Of a stretch of DNA of 32,238 bases, positions 16,387 through 24,446 are shown one piece after another (within the stretch, counting starts at the first letter, position 1; every line of letters starts with the position of its first letter). The DNA comes from Bacteroidota bacterium (GTDB taxonomy: Bacteria; Bacteroidota; Bacteroidia; Bacteroidales; B39-G9), in contig JADFUR010000091.1 in the NCBI GenBank assembly GCA_015222055.1, forward strand, positions 1 to 32,238, given 5' to 3'. Below the pieces are notes generated by a model, which was not told where the DNA came from, made no database searches, and worked only from the letters and a program-made list of their open reading frames with translations. A program made the translations under genes and the position numbers.

Positions 16387-16866
16387 TTGGTGTCGCATTT
16401 TGCGACACCAAGTTGGGGCGGTAGAAGAAAACTACCGTATGCTTTTACGGAGCATGGAATACTTATGCTAGCAAATGTACTTAAAAGTGAAAGAGCAATA
16501 AAAATGAGTATCCTAATTATTGAAGTTTTTGTAAAAATTCGGGAAATGTTACTAACTCATAAAGATGTTTTATTAAGACTTGAGAAAATTGAACAAACTA
16601 TTACAGAACATGATAGTAATATTTATGAAATTTTTGAGTACCTAAAACAATTAGAACAAGCCAAACAAGAGCAATTAAATCAGAAGAATAGAAAAAAAAT
16701 TGGGTTTAAAATCATGAAAATTCGTAATATCCGTTGCACCGCTTGGAGCGGTTCCACGGTAGTGTCCGTGCAACGGCTTTTTTGCCGTGGAACGGGTTGG
16801 AACGATATCCGTTGCTGTGTCGAACTTTTTTATCTTTTAAAGATCAAATTAATAAATTATAAATAA
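16387..16866 (+). pseudogene. ORF6N-domain protein remnant (C-terminal part)
   Basis: WGGRRKLPYAFTEHGILMLA, then SERAIKMSILIIEVFVKIREMLL, and a coiled coil with LRLEKIEQTITEHDSNIYEIFEYLKQL are diagnostic of the second half of ORF6N/KilA-N-type phage-like DNA-binding proteins in Bacteroidota. The N-terminal DNA-binding half is missing. The frame opens only at 16369 after a stop, has no ATG before the conserved part, and could start only at TTG 16387. The family's normal end (KKIGFK, about 16710) is not followed by a stop, and the frame runs on into a GC-rich repeat. A hairpin GGTGTCGCA-TTT-TGCGACACC (16389-16409) lies at the broken front edge. It is probably a dead gene fragment from a mobile element. 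Confidence 0.8.
16727..16815. repeat. GC-rich element with interleaved inverted repeats
   Basis: CCGTTGCAC (16731-16739) pairs with GTGCAACGG (16768-16776), and GTTCCACGG (16751-16759) pairs with CCGTGGAAC (16785-16793). The order is A-B-A'-B', so the stems are either alternatives or form a pseudoknot. The whole is bounded by the direct repeat ATATCCGTTGC at 16727-16737 and 16805-16815. Its GC content is far above the surrounding sequence, which suggests a dispersed or transferred element. Confidence 0.75.
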
Positions 16867-17063
16867 GTTAGTTGTAAATTTGATCCAAAATATATACAAA
16901 TCGTTAATTGACTGAAATTTGAAATTAAAAAATTAAAATTTTGCTACAAGAAGAATTCTTTTATAATTTCAAGTTCCAAATTTCAATTAGTCTGGAATAT
17001 TAGAGAATAATTGAAAGAAGTTAACTATTATTATTTGATTTATAAAAATCATAAATATTTTTT

Positions 17064-17235
17064 ATTACTTTACAAAGGCAAATAGAACTATCTATTTACC
17101 TTTTTCATATATAATTTTATATAAAATATGGTTCCATTAACATTAAAAGACTTAGCTTTTTATAAAAATTGGTTTACTCAATATGTAAACAGTTTTAGTT
17201 CTGAGGATAAGGTTTTACAAAAGAATATTGATATT
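17064..17235 (+). repeat. 172-bp duplication, copy B (intact gene end)
   Basis: This is the partner of 16102-16273. It contains the hairpin AGGCAAATAG/CTATTTACC (one mismatch) followed by five Ts, then the leader and first 36 codons of the intact HD gene. The hairpin now has no gene directly upstream, which supports its being carried along by the duplication. Confidence 0.9.
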
Positions 17236-17946
17236 AAAAAAATTCATACTTATAATGTTTGCAAAGCAATAATTGAAATTGGGAAAAGCATTAATCTTAC
17301 ACAAAATGATTTATATTTGGCTGAGCTTATTGCTTTGTTTCATGATATAGGACGTTTCGAACAGTTTGCACGATATCGTACTTTTGTAGATAGTAAATCG
17401 GAAAATCATGCTATTCTTGGTATTAATGTGTTAAGAGAAAAAGAAGTATTTAAAAATTTAAAAGATTCTACTTCCGATTTTATTTTGCGTTGCATATTAT
17501 ATCACAATAAACTTGATTTGCCAAAAAATGAGTCAGAGAAATGTCTGTTATTTACTAAACTCATTCGTGATGCAGATAAAAGTGATATTTTTCGTGTAGT
17601 TACAGAATATTATTCACGTCCTGAAAAAGAAAAAAATCCTGCAATTGAACTTGATTTACCCGATAGTGATGAGGTATCTGAAAAAGTGTTAAATGATTTA
17701 ATGCATGGGCGATTGGCAAAACTTGAAGATTTAAAAGCAACTAATGATTTTAAACTCTTGCAAATTGGTTGGGTATTTGACATTAATTTTATGCATACTT
17801 ACAAAATTATTGATGAGAATAAATATTTAAAAATTATTTTCGATTATTTACCTAATAATAACAGAATTAATGAACTGCAAAATGCTATAAATGAGTTCGT
17901 TTCTTTACAATTCGAAAAAAAAGACAATAAATTTGTTGTATTATAG
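17128..17946 (+). CDS. HD-domain phosphohydrolase
   Basis: The 272-residue protein has an HD metal-dependent phosphohydrolase domain at about 36-160. Candidate metal ligands are His40, His72-Asp73 in LFHDIGRFEQF, His94 in ENHAILG, His126 in LYHNK, and Asp148 in IRDADKSD. The number of histidines suggests a two-metal or larger centre. Relatives with HDIGRFEQF are widespread unnamed proteins in bacteria and may act on nucleotides or cyclic dinucleotides; the substrate is not known. The start ATG is inside the duplicated 172-bp segment, so the gene's promoter region may have been rearranged. A lipoprotein gene follows 54 bp downstream and may be cotranscribed. Confidence 0.88.
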   Translation: MVPLTLKDLAFYKNWFTQYVNSFSSEDKVLQKNIDIKKIHTYNVCKAIIEIGKSINLTQNDLYLAELIALFHDIGRFEQFARYRTFVDSKSENHAILGINVLREKEVFKNLKDSTSDFILRCILYHNKLDLPKNESEKCLLFTKLIRDADKSDIFRVVTEYYSRPEKEKNPAIELDLPDSDEVSEKVLNDLMHGRLAKLEDLKATNDFKLLQIGWVFDINFMHTYKIIDENKYLKIIFDYLPNNNRINELQNAINEFVSLQFEKKDNKFVVL

Positions 17947-18000
17947 TTTCTAATGATATAAAAAAGAAATATTGTTGATAATCTATTTAAATTAAAAATC

Positions 18001-18849
18001 ATGAAGAAGCTATTTTTTATTATTCCTATTATCTTATTAATTTCGTGTAACCAACAGAAAGTTGAACAACTGCAAGTGAAAAATGACAGTCTTGCTGTAG
18101 CTTCTCAGCAGAAAGATTCTTTAATTACTGATTTTGTTAAGTCCTTAAATGATATTTCCGATAATCTCGACCAGATAAAGGAGAAAGAAAAGATTATTGC
18201 TTTAAACACTCAAAGAAATGTAGAGTTAAATAAGAATGTGAAAGATAAAATTTCAGATGATGTAAAGTCAATTTATGATATGATGATTAGAAATAAAAAT
18301 TTAATTGCATCATTAAGTAAAAAATTAAAAACCTCGAATCTTAAAATGAAACAATTTCAAATTATGATTGAACGCTTAAAAAAAGATTTGCAACAGAAAG
18401 ACGCTGAGATAAAAGTTTTACGAAATAAACTATCTGGACTAAATATCGAAATTGACAGTTTAAATTTAGCTATTGATACTTTGTTTTTTCAAAACACTCA
18501 AAAGACTAAAGTTATTGTAGAGCAAAAGAATGAATTAAATACTGCATATTATGTTTTTGGTACTGACAAGGAATTGAAGGAACAGAAAATTATTTCAAAA
18601 AAAGGTGGATTTGTAGGAATAGGAGGAGTGCGAAAACTTATGCATGATTTTAATAAAGATTATTTTACTAAAATAGATATTTCAGAAACAAAAACTATTG
18701 AAATATTTATGAGAAAAGCGAAAATAATAACCAATCATCCTTCAGATTCATATAAGATTTATGGTGAAGAAAAAGTTGACAGTTTGGTAATTATTAATTC
18801 CAAAAAATTCTGGAGCGTATCAAAATACCTTGTGATTAAAGTTAAATAG
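18001..18849 (+). CDS. Coiled-coil lipoprotein
   Basis: The 282-residue protein has a short lipoprotein signal ending LISC (Cys16), followed by a long charged coiled coil (about 20-180, with heptads such as LKKDLQQKDAEIKVLRNKL and IDSLNLAIDTL). The C-terminal domain contains YYVFGTDKELKEQKII, KKGGFVGIGGVRKL, DFNKDYFTKIDI, and HPSDSYKIYGEE. I have seen this pattern in many Bacteroidota envelope proteins that databases sometimes label as Cbp1-type collagen-binding adhesins. I would not assert adhesion from sequence. It probably sits in the outer membrane facing the periplasm or surface. Confidence 0.82.
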   Translation: MKKLFFIIPIILLISCNQQKVEQLQVKNDSLAVASQQKDSLITDFVKSLNDISDNLDQIKEKEKIIALNTQRNVELNKNVKDKISDDVKSIYDMMIRNKNLIASLSKKLKTSNLKMKQFQIMIERLKKDLQQKDAEIKVLRNKLSGLNIEIDSLNLAIDTLFFQNTQKTKVIVEQKNELNTAYYVFGTDKELKEQKIISKKGGFVGIGGVRKLMHDFNKDYFTKIDISETKTIEIFMRKAKIITNHPSDSYKIYGEEKVDSLVIINSKKFWSVSKYLVIKVK

Positions 18850-18868
18850 TATCTGTACAAAAATTAGC

Positions 18869-18950
18869 ATTATTCGTCATTGTGAGGAGAAACGACGAAG
18901 CAATCCATTGATTTACAGATTGCTTCACTTTGTTCGCAATGACGAATAAT
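18869..18950. repeat. Palindromic intergenic repeat (CGTCATTG...CAATGACG type)
   Basis: ATTATTCGTCATTG (18869-18882) pairs perfectly with CAATGACGAATAAT (18937-18950), and GAAGCAATC (18897-18905) pairs with GATTGCTTC (18918-18926) inside it. The wording (CGTCATTGTGAGG, ACGACGAAGCAATC) matches a palindromic repeat seen between genes in many unrelated bacteria. It lies between the convergent lipoprotein and FAH genes and may also act as a terminator for both. Confidence 0.85.
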
Positions 18951-19031
18951 AATAAATGACTTAGTTTTCGTTCAAGTACTATATATTAAAAAAAGTAAGC
19001 GTTTCTTAGTTGTCATACAAACATTAAATAA

Positions 19032-19643
19032 TTATTTTACAAGAAAATCGAGCATAATTTTATCTTCGATTGATGCTTGAAGTCGGTCGTTAATTTTCAC
19101 AGAACCAACACCTGAGGGGGTTCCTGTGAAAATTAAATCGCCCATTTTAAGGGTGAAAAATTTTGACACATGAGCAATAATCTCCTCAAAAGAAAAAATC
19201 ATTTCTTTGGTGTTAGACTTTTGTATAGTTTTATTGTTTAAATTCAATTCGAAATTAATTCCATTAATATTTTTAAATTCCGATTTGTTTATAAATTTAC
19301 TTATTGGAGCTGAACCATCAAAAGCTTTTGCTTTTTCCCATGGCAAACCGTTTTTTATTGCATTTTGTTGTATGTCGCGAGCGGTAAAGTCAATACCAAT
19401 TGCGATTTCATCGTAGTAACGTGGGGCAAATTTAGCTTGAATATTTTTCCCCAGTTTGCAAATTTTTATTACAATTTCTGTCTCATATTCTATTCTGTTT
19501 GAAAAATCAGGATAGTAAAAAGGATGATTGTTTCTAATTAATGCTGTTTCAGGTTTTAAAAAAAATAAAGGTTCTTTTGGTTTCTCATTCTTAAATTCAT
19601 TAATATGGTCAACATAATTTCGACCTATGCAGATTATTTTCAT
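19032..19643 (-). CDS. Fumarylacetoacetate hydrolase (FAH) family enzyme
   Basis: The 203-residue protein is the compact form of the FAH fold, as in YcgM and FAHD1 (acylpyruvate hydrolases or oxaloacetate decarboxylases). It shows MKIICIGRNYVDH at the start, metal ligands Glu54 and Glu56 in EYETEI and Asp85 in GIDFTARD, Lys106 in KAFDGSAP, and the closing motif DLIFTGTPSGVG (about 169-180). It should cleave a C-C bond in a beta-diketo acid such as acylpyruvate in the cytoplasm. The precise substrate is not determined. No catabolic partner genes are nearby. It is transcribed alone or after the gene pair to its right; 196 bp separate it from the YiiX-like gene. Confidence 0.9.
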   Translation of the reverse strand: MKIICIGRNYVDHINEFKNEKPKEPLFFLKPETALIRNNHPFYYPDFSNRIEYETEIVIKICKLGKNIQAKFAPRYYDEIAIGIDFTARDIQQNAIKNGLPWEKAKAFDGSAPISKFINKSEFKNINGINFELNLNNKTIQKSNTKEMIFSFEEIIAHVSKFFTLKMGDLIFTGTPSGVGSVKINDRLQASIEDKIMLDFLVK

Positions 19644-19839
19644 TTTTTTTATTTTGATTAAAACGTCAAAAATACAAAAATATTAAAAAGTTTATACTTT
19701 CACGCTCGAACTGTCTTGATTTCTTTTTTGTGCAACTTTATATTATAAACAATTCAGCAACCAATAATCAATATTCAACAATCAATGACTAAATACCCCA
19801 GAAACTTTAAACTTTAAATTTTAAACTTTATACTTTCTA

Positions 19840-20532
19840 CTAATTAACCCATCCCGAAGGATAGCCATAAACATGAACAATGTCAATTGCATTCGAGCGA
19901 GATATGCTTCCCGGATTAATTCCTAGTTTACTTTCAGGAATTTCAACTTGTAGTTTTTTATAATATTCTTCCCAGGCACTAAAGGTTTTGTTTGTTTCTG
20001 GGTCTTTAAAAGTCATGGGGTATAGTTTAAATATTGGTTCGTTATTGTATGAAAATATTTCATAAATAAGTTCAGAACAATAATAAGTGCTATCATCCAT
20101 AATATAAATATCATCGTAGGGTTTGCCTATTAATTTAGTGGCTTTTGCAATTGCAGAGTTTATGCTATTAAAATATTTTGGTGTAATTCTGCCTACAACT
20201 ACTTTAGGTTTATTTTTTGAATTAAAGCTACGATTTAAGAATGTGTCAATAGGAGTAAGGCTCACCCCTTTTGAGATTGCTTCAATAACACACAAAATAT
20301 TTTTATTATTTTCGACTACAAGGCCAACGTGAGAAAAATTTGCTCCTTTATAACCTTTGGTTACTTTCTCAATTGCATTGCATAATGAGCCACAGTCGAG
20401 ATCTTGAAACAATATATCTCCTTGTTTTAGTTTAAAGTTCTTTGAGCTAATATCATTGTTAGAACAAGAAACTAAAATTGAGACAACAACTAAAAATAAA
20501 AGGAAATGAATTTTTGAAAGATTGTTTTTCAC
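19840..20532 (-). CDS. YiiX/YebB-like NlpC/P60 cysteine hydrolase, lipoprotein
   Basis: This is a permuted NlpC/P60 (YiiX/YebB-like) cysteine hydrolase. The core starts KLKQGDILFQDLDCG, with catalytic His in NFSHVGLVV, a conserved Glu in VIEA, and the nucleophile Cys in STYYCSELIYE. Numbered from an in-frame TTG 18 bp upstream, these are residues 74, 90 and 158. I chose the GTG at 20532 because it gives a normal signal, MKNNLSKIHFLLFLVVVSILVSC, whose lipobox Cys (residue 23) follows directly. No ATG is available in frame before it. Relatives act on acyl or peptide bonds in the envelope; the substrate is unknown. It is the last of three minus-strand exported-protein genes, only 47 bp after the next. 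Confidence 0.85.
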   Translation of the reverse strand: MKNNLSKIHFLLFLVVVSILVSCSNNDISSKNFKLKQGDILFQDLDCGSLCNAIEKVTKGYKGANFSHVGLVVENNKNILCVIEAISKGVSLTPIDTFLNRSFNSKNKPKVVVGRITPKYFNSINSAIAKATKLIGKPYDDIYIMDDSTYYCSELIYEIFSYNNEPIFKLYPMTFKDPETNKTFSAWEEYYKKLQVEIPESKLGINPGSISRSNAIDIVHVYGYPSGWVN

Positions 20533-20579
20533 TCTTCTATGAATTAACAATTGAAAAAATATTTTTTGTAATTAATAAA

Positions 20580-21200
20580 TTACATTTTTTTAAATTTCGG
20601 TTTTTTTCTAGCAGCTTTGTGTCCTATTAAGATACTTGAACAACCGGCAATATCACCATCACCTTCGGGAACTATAATTTTAACAATTAAAACCTGAGTC
20701 TTCTTAATTTTTTTATCCCAAAAAGGCTTGCTGCTGTTTATGCTACTGTATATAGATTCTGTTTCAATATATTTTTTTGTTCCCCATATTGTATCATATA
20801 ATGTTTTTGATCCGTTTTCAATATAATCGCCCCATTCATCGAGAACTAATTCTCCATGTTCATCTTTTTGATATATAGGTACTTCTTCACTTGTAATTTG
20901 TTTAATAATTTTTTTTCGTTTTTTTATTTGTTTAATAATTTTAAGTTCAACTTGACCTAAAGTAGGATCGCAAGCTGCAAAAATTCTGTAATCTTGACCA
21001 GAATAAACAACAATTTTTAAATTTACAGTATCTCCCGGAGACAGTAATGAATAACTAGATTGTCCTCGATAATCATAATTGCCAAGATCTTTTTTGTCGT
21101 AAAATCTTTTTTTATCACATCTTTGTGAAAAAGAAGAACTTGAAATATTGAGTAAAAATATTGTTAAGAGAAATATTTTTAAAATTAATTTTGTTTTCAT
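20580..21200 (-). CDS. Exported protein of unknown function
   Basis: The 206-residue protein has a signal peptide (1-25, ending SSSFSQ). The mature part carries beta-strand patterns: YDYRGQSSYSLLSPGDTVNLK, VVYSGQDYRIFAACDPTLGQVE, a lysine-rich strand pair, and PEGDGDIAGCSSILIGHKAA before a basic tail. Bacteroidota genomes hold many short exported proteins with this SGQDYR...LG(Q/K)VEFKI layout, but I know no function. It is not a lipoprotein, because the Cys at 28 lacks a lipobox. It lies between the YiiX-like and the next lipoprotein gene on one strand, with gaps of 47 and 63 bp, which suggests a three-gene envelope operon. Confidence 0.75.
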   Translation of the reverse strand: MKTKLILKIFLLTIFLLNISSSSFSQRCDKKRFYDKKDLGNYDYRGQSSYSLLSPGDTVNLKIVVYSGQDYRIFAACDPTLGQVELKIIKQIKKRKKIIKQITSEEVPIYQKDEHGELVLDEWGDYIENGSKTLYDTIWGTKKYIETESIYSSINSSKPFWDKKIKKTQVLIVKIIVPEGDGDIAGCSSILIGHKAARKKPKFKKM

Positions 21201-21263
21201 TTTTTTTAATTTTATTCCCGTTTATACGGAATTGAACAATAAAATATTATTCTAGATTAGTTA

Positions 21264-22088
21264 TTATTTAACAAATTCATTTCTTATTTGTTTTATTTTA
21301 TTAGCAATTTCTGTAAATTGTTCTTGAGTGATAATTACATCGGTATTATCATAAAGTTTATCGAAAGATGTTTCAAGCTCGGTTAGTTTATCTAACAATT
21401 GTTGAGTGTTTTTGTCTCTATGGAGTGATTGAAATGAGCCAATTAAATTTTCTAATAATAATTGCTGTTCAGCTATTCTGATAACAATTTTGTTTTCCGC
21501 AGAAAATTTTTCAACTGAATTAACAGCTATATGTAAACTCTCGAGCCAACCGCCGGCTAATATTATTGATAATTTTTTATTTTCTCCAAGGTCTTCAAGA
21601 TAAGTACAAGCATCCCAGTAGGCATCCATTGTTATTTGATATAATGAATCTGTTTTATATTGATTTTTTTCAATTCGTTTTACTATTATTTCATTAAAAC
21701 CTTCGTTTAAGCCTAAGTCTTCTCCTAAGTTTTTGGTTGTTTTAAAATAAACAAAAGTCTCTTGAGGCTTTCCAAAAACTGTGCAATAAGCTAAATCTGA
21801 AGCATAAATACCGAAATTTATTAATTTACTAAAATTGGTATAATAGTTAGTCGAATTTTCCGGTGAGTTTAATACACTTTTTTGATATTGAGCATTGTTA
21901 TCATATAAAAAGACAAATAACTCTACGGGCGATGGTAATTTAAAAATAGTTTTTTTATTATTTGTCTGCTCTGAAATAGACTTGTCTTTGTTTTTCTTTT
22001 TTTCTGAGTTTTCATTAACACAAGAACTAATAATTACTAGTCCAATTAAAAGAAGAAAAATTCTGCTTAATTTTAATATCTGTTTCAT
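21264..22088 (-). CDS. Lipoprotein of unknown function, mostly helical
   Basis: The 274-residue protein has a lipoprotein signal ending VIISSC (Cys23), followed by a Lys/Asn/Glu-rich linker and a largely helical domain. Recognisable stretches include PSPVELFVFLYDN, INFGIYASDLAYCTVFGKPQ, LGEDLGLNEGFNE, and SIILAGGWLESLHIA. I recognise it as a conserved Bacteroidota hypothetical of the type that has IYASDLAY and GGWLESL motifs, without a known role. It is first in the probable operon of three envelope proteins (22088 to 19840). It diverges from the symporter gene across 218 AT-rich bases. Confidence 0.75.
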   Translation of the reverse strand: MKQILKLSRIFLLLIGLVIISSCVNENSEKKKNKDKSISEQTNNKKTIFKLPSPVELFVFLYDNNAQYQKSVLNSPENSTNYYTNFSKLINFGIYASDLAYCTVFGKPQETFVYFKTTKNLGEDLGLNEGFNEIIVKRIEKNQYKTDSLYQITMDAYWDACTYLEDLGENKKLSIILAGGWLESLHIAVNSVEKFSAENKIVIRIAEQQLLLENLIGSFQSLHRDKNTQQLLDKLTELETSFDKLYDNTDVIITQEQFTEIANKIKQIRNEFVK

Positions 22089-22247
22089 ATTTTAATATGT
22101 TTTATCATTTAAAAACAAATTTACTAAATTTAATTACTTTAAAAAAAATATTTGTTTGTTGTGTTAAAAAATATTTGAAAAACAACAGCAACAAAATAAA
22201 ATTTTACATTAAGTATGTATATTTTTTTAAATTTTCGTTATTTTATA

Positions 22248-22277
22248 TTGATAAAAATCAATAATATCTTACTTTCG
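22248..22277 (+). promoter_or_regulatory. Promoter candidate of the symporter gene
   Basis: TTG at 22248-22250 and TACTTTCG at 22270-22277 are 19 bp apart, which fits the Bacteroidota arrangement (TTG, 17-23 bp, TAnnTTTG) with one mismatch in the -7 box. The ATG is 29 bp downstream, leaving a short leader. Confidence 0.55.
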
Positions 22278-22306
22278 TAAAAATGAATTTATAAAGAAAA
22301 TAACAA

Positions 22307-24106
22307 ATGGAAATAATTGATTGGATAATTATAATAATTTATTTTATAATTAGCTTAGGAATAGGTTTTTATATGTTCAAAAGGGCGAGCAAAAGCACCA
22401 CGGATTTTTTTATAAGCGGTAGAAAATTACCTTGGTATATTGCAGGAACAAGCATGGTAGCAACAACCTTTGCCGCCGACACTCCTTTAGCTATTACTGA
22501 GTTGGTTGCACAAAATGGTATTGCAGGCAATTGGTTGTGGTGGAATATGCTGTTTGGCGGTATGTTAACAGTTTTCTTTTTTGCTCGTTTATGGCGACGT
22601 GCAGGTATAATGACCGACTGTGAATTTGTAGATATTCGTTACTCTGGTAAAGTGGCAAATTTTTTACGCGGTTTTAGAAGTATATATATTGGCGTATTTA
22701 TGAATGTTATTGTTATGGCATGGGTTAATCTGGCTATGGTTAAAATTCTAAAGGTTATGTTTCCCGAATTAACAGTTTTTGGACTTGCCGAATTTTCAAT
22801 TTTAGGATTACAATTTTCTCCGCATTTATTAGTCGTTGCTGGTTTAATGGTTTTTATTGCATTCTATTCTTCTTTGTCAGGAATGTGGGGTATTTCATTT
22901 ACCGATACTTTTCAGTTTGTTGTTGCCATGGCAGGTTGTATTATTCTTGCAATTTTTGCTGTTAATCATGCCGATATTGGAGGTGTTGCAGGTTTAAAAG
23001 AAAAATTACCCGAATGGGTATTTAATTATGTTCCTGACTTTGGGAAATCAAGTGGTGATTATTCCCAATCAGGAGGATTATTAAAAATGGGAGTTACTGC
23101 ATTTGTGGCTTATTTAGGTGTTCAATGGTGGGCAAGTTGGTATCCGGGAGCTGAACCGGGGGGCGGAGGATATGTTGCTCAAAGAATGATGTCGGCTAAA
23201 AATGAAAAACATTCTTTGCTGGCAACTTTATGGTTTCAAATTGCACATTTTGCTTTGCGTCCATGGCCATGGATTATTGTTGCATTAGTTGCTTTGGTTT
23301 TATATCCAAACGAACCCGATAAAGGTGCTACTTATGTTATGGTAATTAGAGATATTATGCCCGCAGGTTTATTAGGATTATTAATGGCGGCTTTTTTTGC
23401 TGCATATATGTCAACAATTGCTTCTCAAACGGTTTGGGGTACTTCATATATTATTAATGATTTATATCGTCCATTTGTTAAGCCTAATGCCGACGAGAAA
23501 TTTTATGTTAAGGTATCAAGAATTACTACTATTTTATTAATAATTCTCTCATTAATTGTTACCACTCAATTTGACCAAATTAGCGATGCATGGAAATTTA
23601 TTCTCTCGTGTAGCGGTGGAATTGGTTTAGTATTGATTTTTAGATGGTTCTGGTGGAGAATTAATGCATGGTCTGAAATTTCTGCAATGATTGCTCCATA
23701 TTTTATTTATCCTATTTTAAAATATAAATATAATATGCCTTTCGAAGAAAGCCTTATTATTATTGTTGTTTGGTCAACTATTGTTTGGATTACCGTTACA
23801 TTTTTAACAAAACCCACAAAAGAAGAAAAATTAAAAGAATTTTATAAAAAAGTACATACAGGAGGTATAGGTTGGAGACATATATCGAAAGATATGCCTG
23901 ATGTAAAAGGAGATACGGGATATCTGTATTTATTCATTAATTGGATTGCCGGTTGTATAATGGTTATGTCTTGTTTGTTTGGTATTGGTAACATAATTTT
24001 TGGTGAGTTTATCACAGGTTTCATTTGTATAGGAATAGCAATTGTTGCCGGAGCTATTATTTATTATAATCTTTCAAAAATTGGATGGAAAAAAGTTATT
24101 GACTAA
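22307..24106 (+). CDS. Sodium/solute symporter (SSS) family transporter
   Basis: The 599-residue polytopic inner-membrane protein is of the SSS family. Family hallmarks in the N-terminal third are DFFISGRKLPWYIAGTSMVA followed by ADTPLAITELV. Further on are SSLSGMWGISFTDTFQFVVAM, a Gly-rich GGGGYVAQRMMSAKNEKHSL loop, and GLLMAAFFAAYMSTIASQT (the region around the sodium site). I estimate 13-15 membrane spans. The substrate (sugar, amino acid, organic acid) cannot be read from sequence. Codon 1 is an ATG with a promoter candidate just upstream. The acylphosphatase gene follows after 36 bp and is probably cotranscribed, though no functional tie is known. Confidence 0.95.
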   Translation: MEIIDWIIIIIYFIISLGIGFYMFKRASKSTTDFFISGRKLPWYIAGTSMVATTFAADTPLAITELVAQNGIAGNWLWWNMLFGGMLTVFFFARLWRRAGIMTDCEFVDIRYSGKVANFLRGFRSIYIGVFMNVIVMAWVNLAMVKILKVMFPELTVFGLAEFSILGLQFSPHLLVVAGLMVFIAFYSSLSGMWGISFTDTFQFVVAMAGCIILAIFAVNHADIGGVAGLKEKLPEWVFNYVPDFGKSSGDYSQSGGLLKMGVTAFVAYLGVQWWASWYPGAEPGGGGYVAQRMMSAKNEKHSLLATLWFQIAHFALRPWPWIIVALVALVLYPNEPDKGATYVMVIRDIMPAGLLGLLMAAFFAAYMSTIASQTVWGTSYIINDLYRPFVKPNADEKFYVKVSRITTILLIILSLIVTTQFDQISDAWKFILSCSGGIGLVLIFRWFWWRINAWSEISAMIAPYFIYPILKYKYNMPFEESLIIIVVWSTIVWITVTFLTKPTKEEKLKEFYKKVHTGGIGWRHISKDMPDVKGDTGYLYLFINWIAGCIMVMSCLFGIGNIIFGEFITGFICIGIAIVAGAIIYYNLSKIGWKKVID

Positions 24107-24142
24107 TTAGCTGAGTTTTATTTTTAACTAATTAATATTATT

Positions 24143-24427
24143 ATGAGCAATAATATTAAAAATAAGCATGTAAAGATTATTGTTTCGGGAAGAGTTCAGG
24201 GAGTTGGTTTTAGGTATCAAACATATCAGGAAGCTATTAAAAATAATGTTTTCGGATTTGTAAAAAATCAACTTGACAGAAGTGTATTAATTGAAGCCGA
24301 AGGTGATGAGTGTAATGTAGATATGTTTATTGAATGGTGTAAATATGGACCTTCTTTTTCCAGGATTGATAATATTAAAGTTGTTGATTTGCCTTTTGAG
24401 AATCTTGATAAGTTTATTATTAAGTAG
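24143..24427 (+). CDS. acyP: Acylphosphatase
   Basis: The 94-residue enzyme hydrolyses carboxyl-phosphate bonds such as in acetyl phosphate or 1,3-bisphosphoglycerate. The whole family signature is present: GRVQGVGFRYQT with catalytic Arg24, then GFVKNQLD with catalytic Asn42, and a typical EAEGDE strand. The usual glycine after VKNxxD is Arg46. Normal length is 90-100 residues. It is cytoplasmic. It follows the symporter by 36 bp. Confidence 0.95.
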   Translation: MSNNIKNKHVKIIVSGRVQGVGFRYQTYQEAIKNNVFGFVKNQLDRSVLIEAEGDECNVDMFIEWCKYGPSFSRIDNIKVVDLPFENLDKFIIK

Positions 24428-24446
24428 GAAAACCTTCCACTGCTCT

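Larger units (their letters stand above)
16274..17063. other. 790-bp gene graveyard between duplicated segments
   Basis: Between the two copies of the 172-bp repeat lie the sorting-domain-like scrap, an ORF6N remnant (16387-16866), a GC-rich structured repeat (16727-16815), and about 200 AT-rich bases (16867-17063) in which I see nothing definable. Confidence 0.7.

Noticed and set aside
16427-16866. Functional ORF6N regulator
   Set aside because: The DNA-binding half is absent, there is no proper start codon, and the frame runs past the family end into a structured repeat.
19667-19682. Promoter of the FAH gene with TATTTTTG -7 boxes on the minus strand
   Set aside because: Two overlapping matches occur in an A-rich run, but no TTG element lies at the right distance, so chance is as likely.
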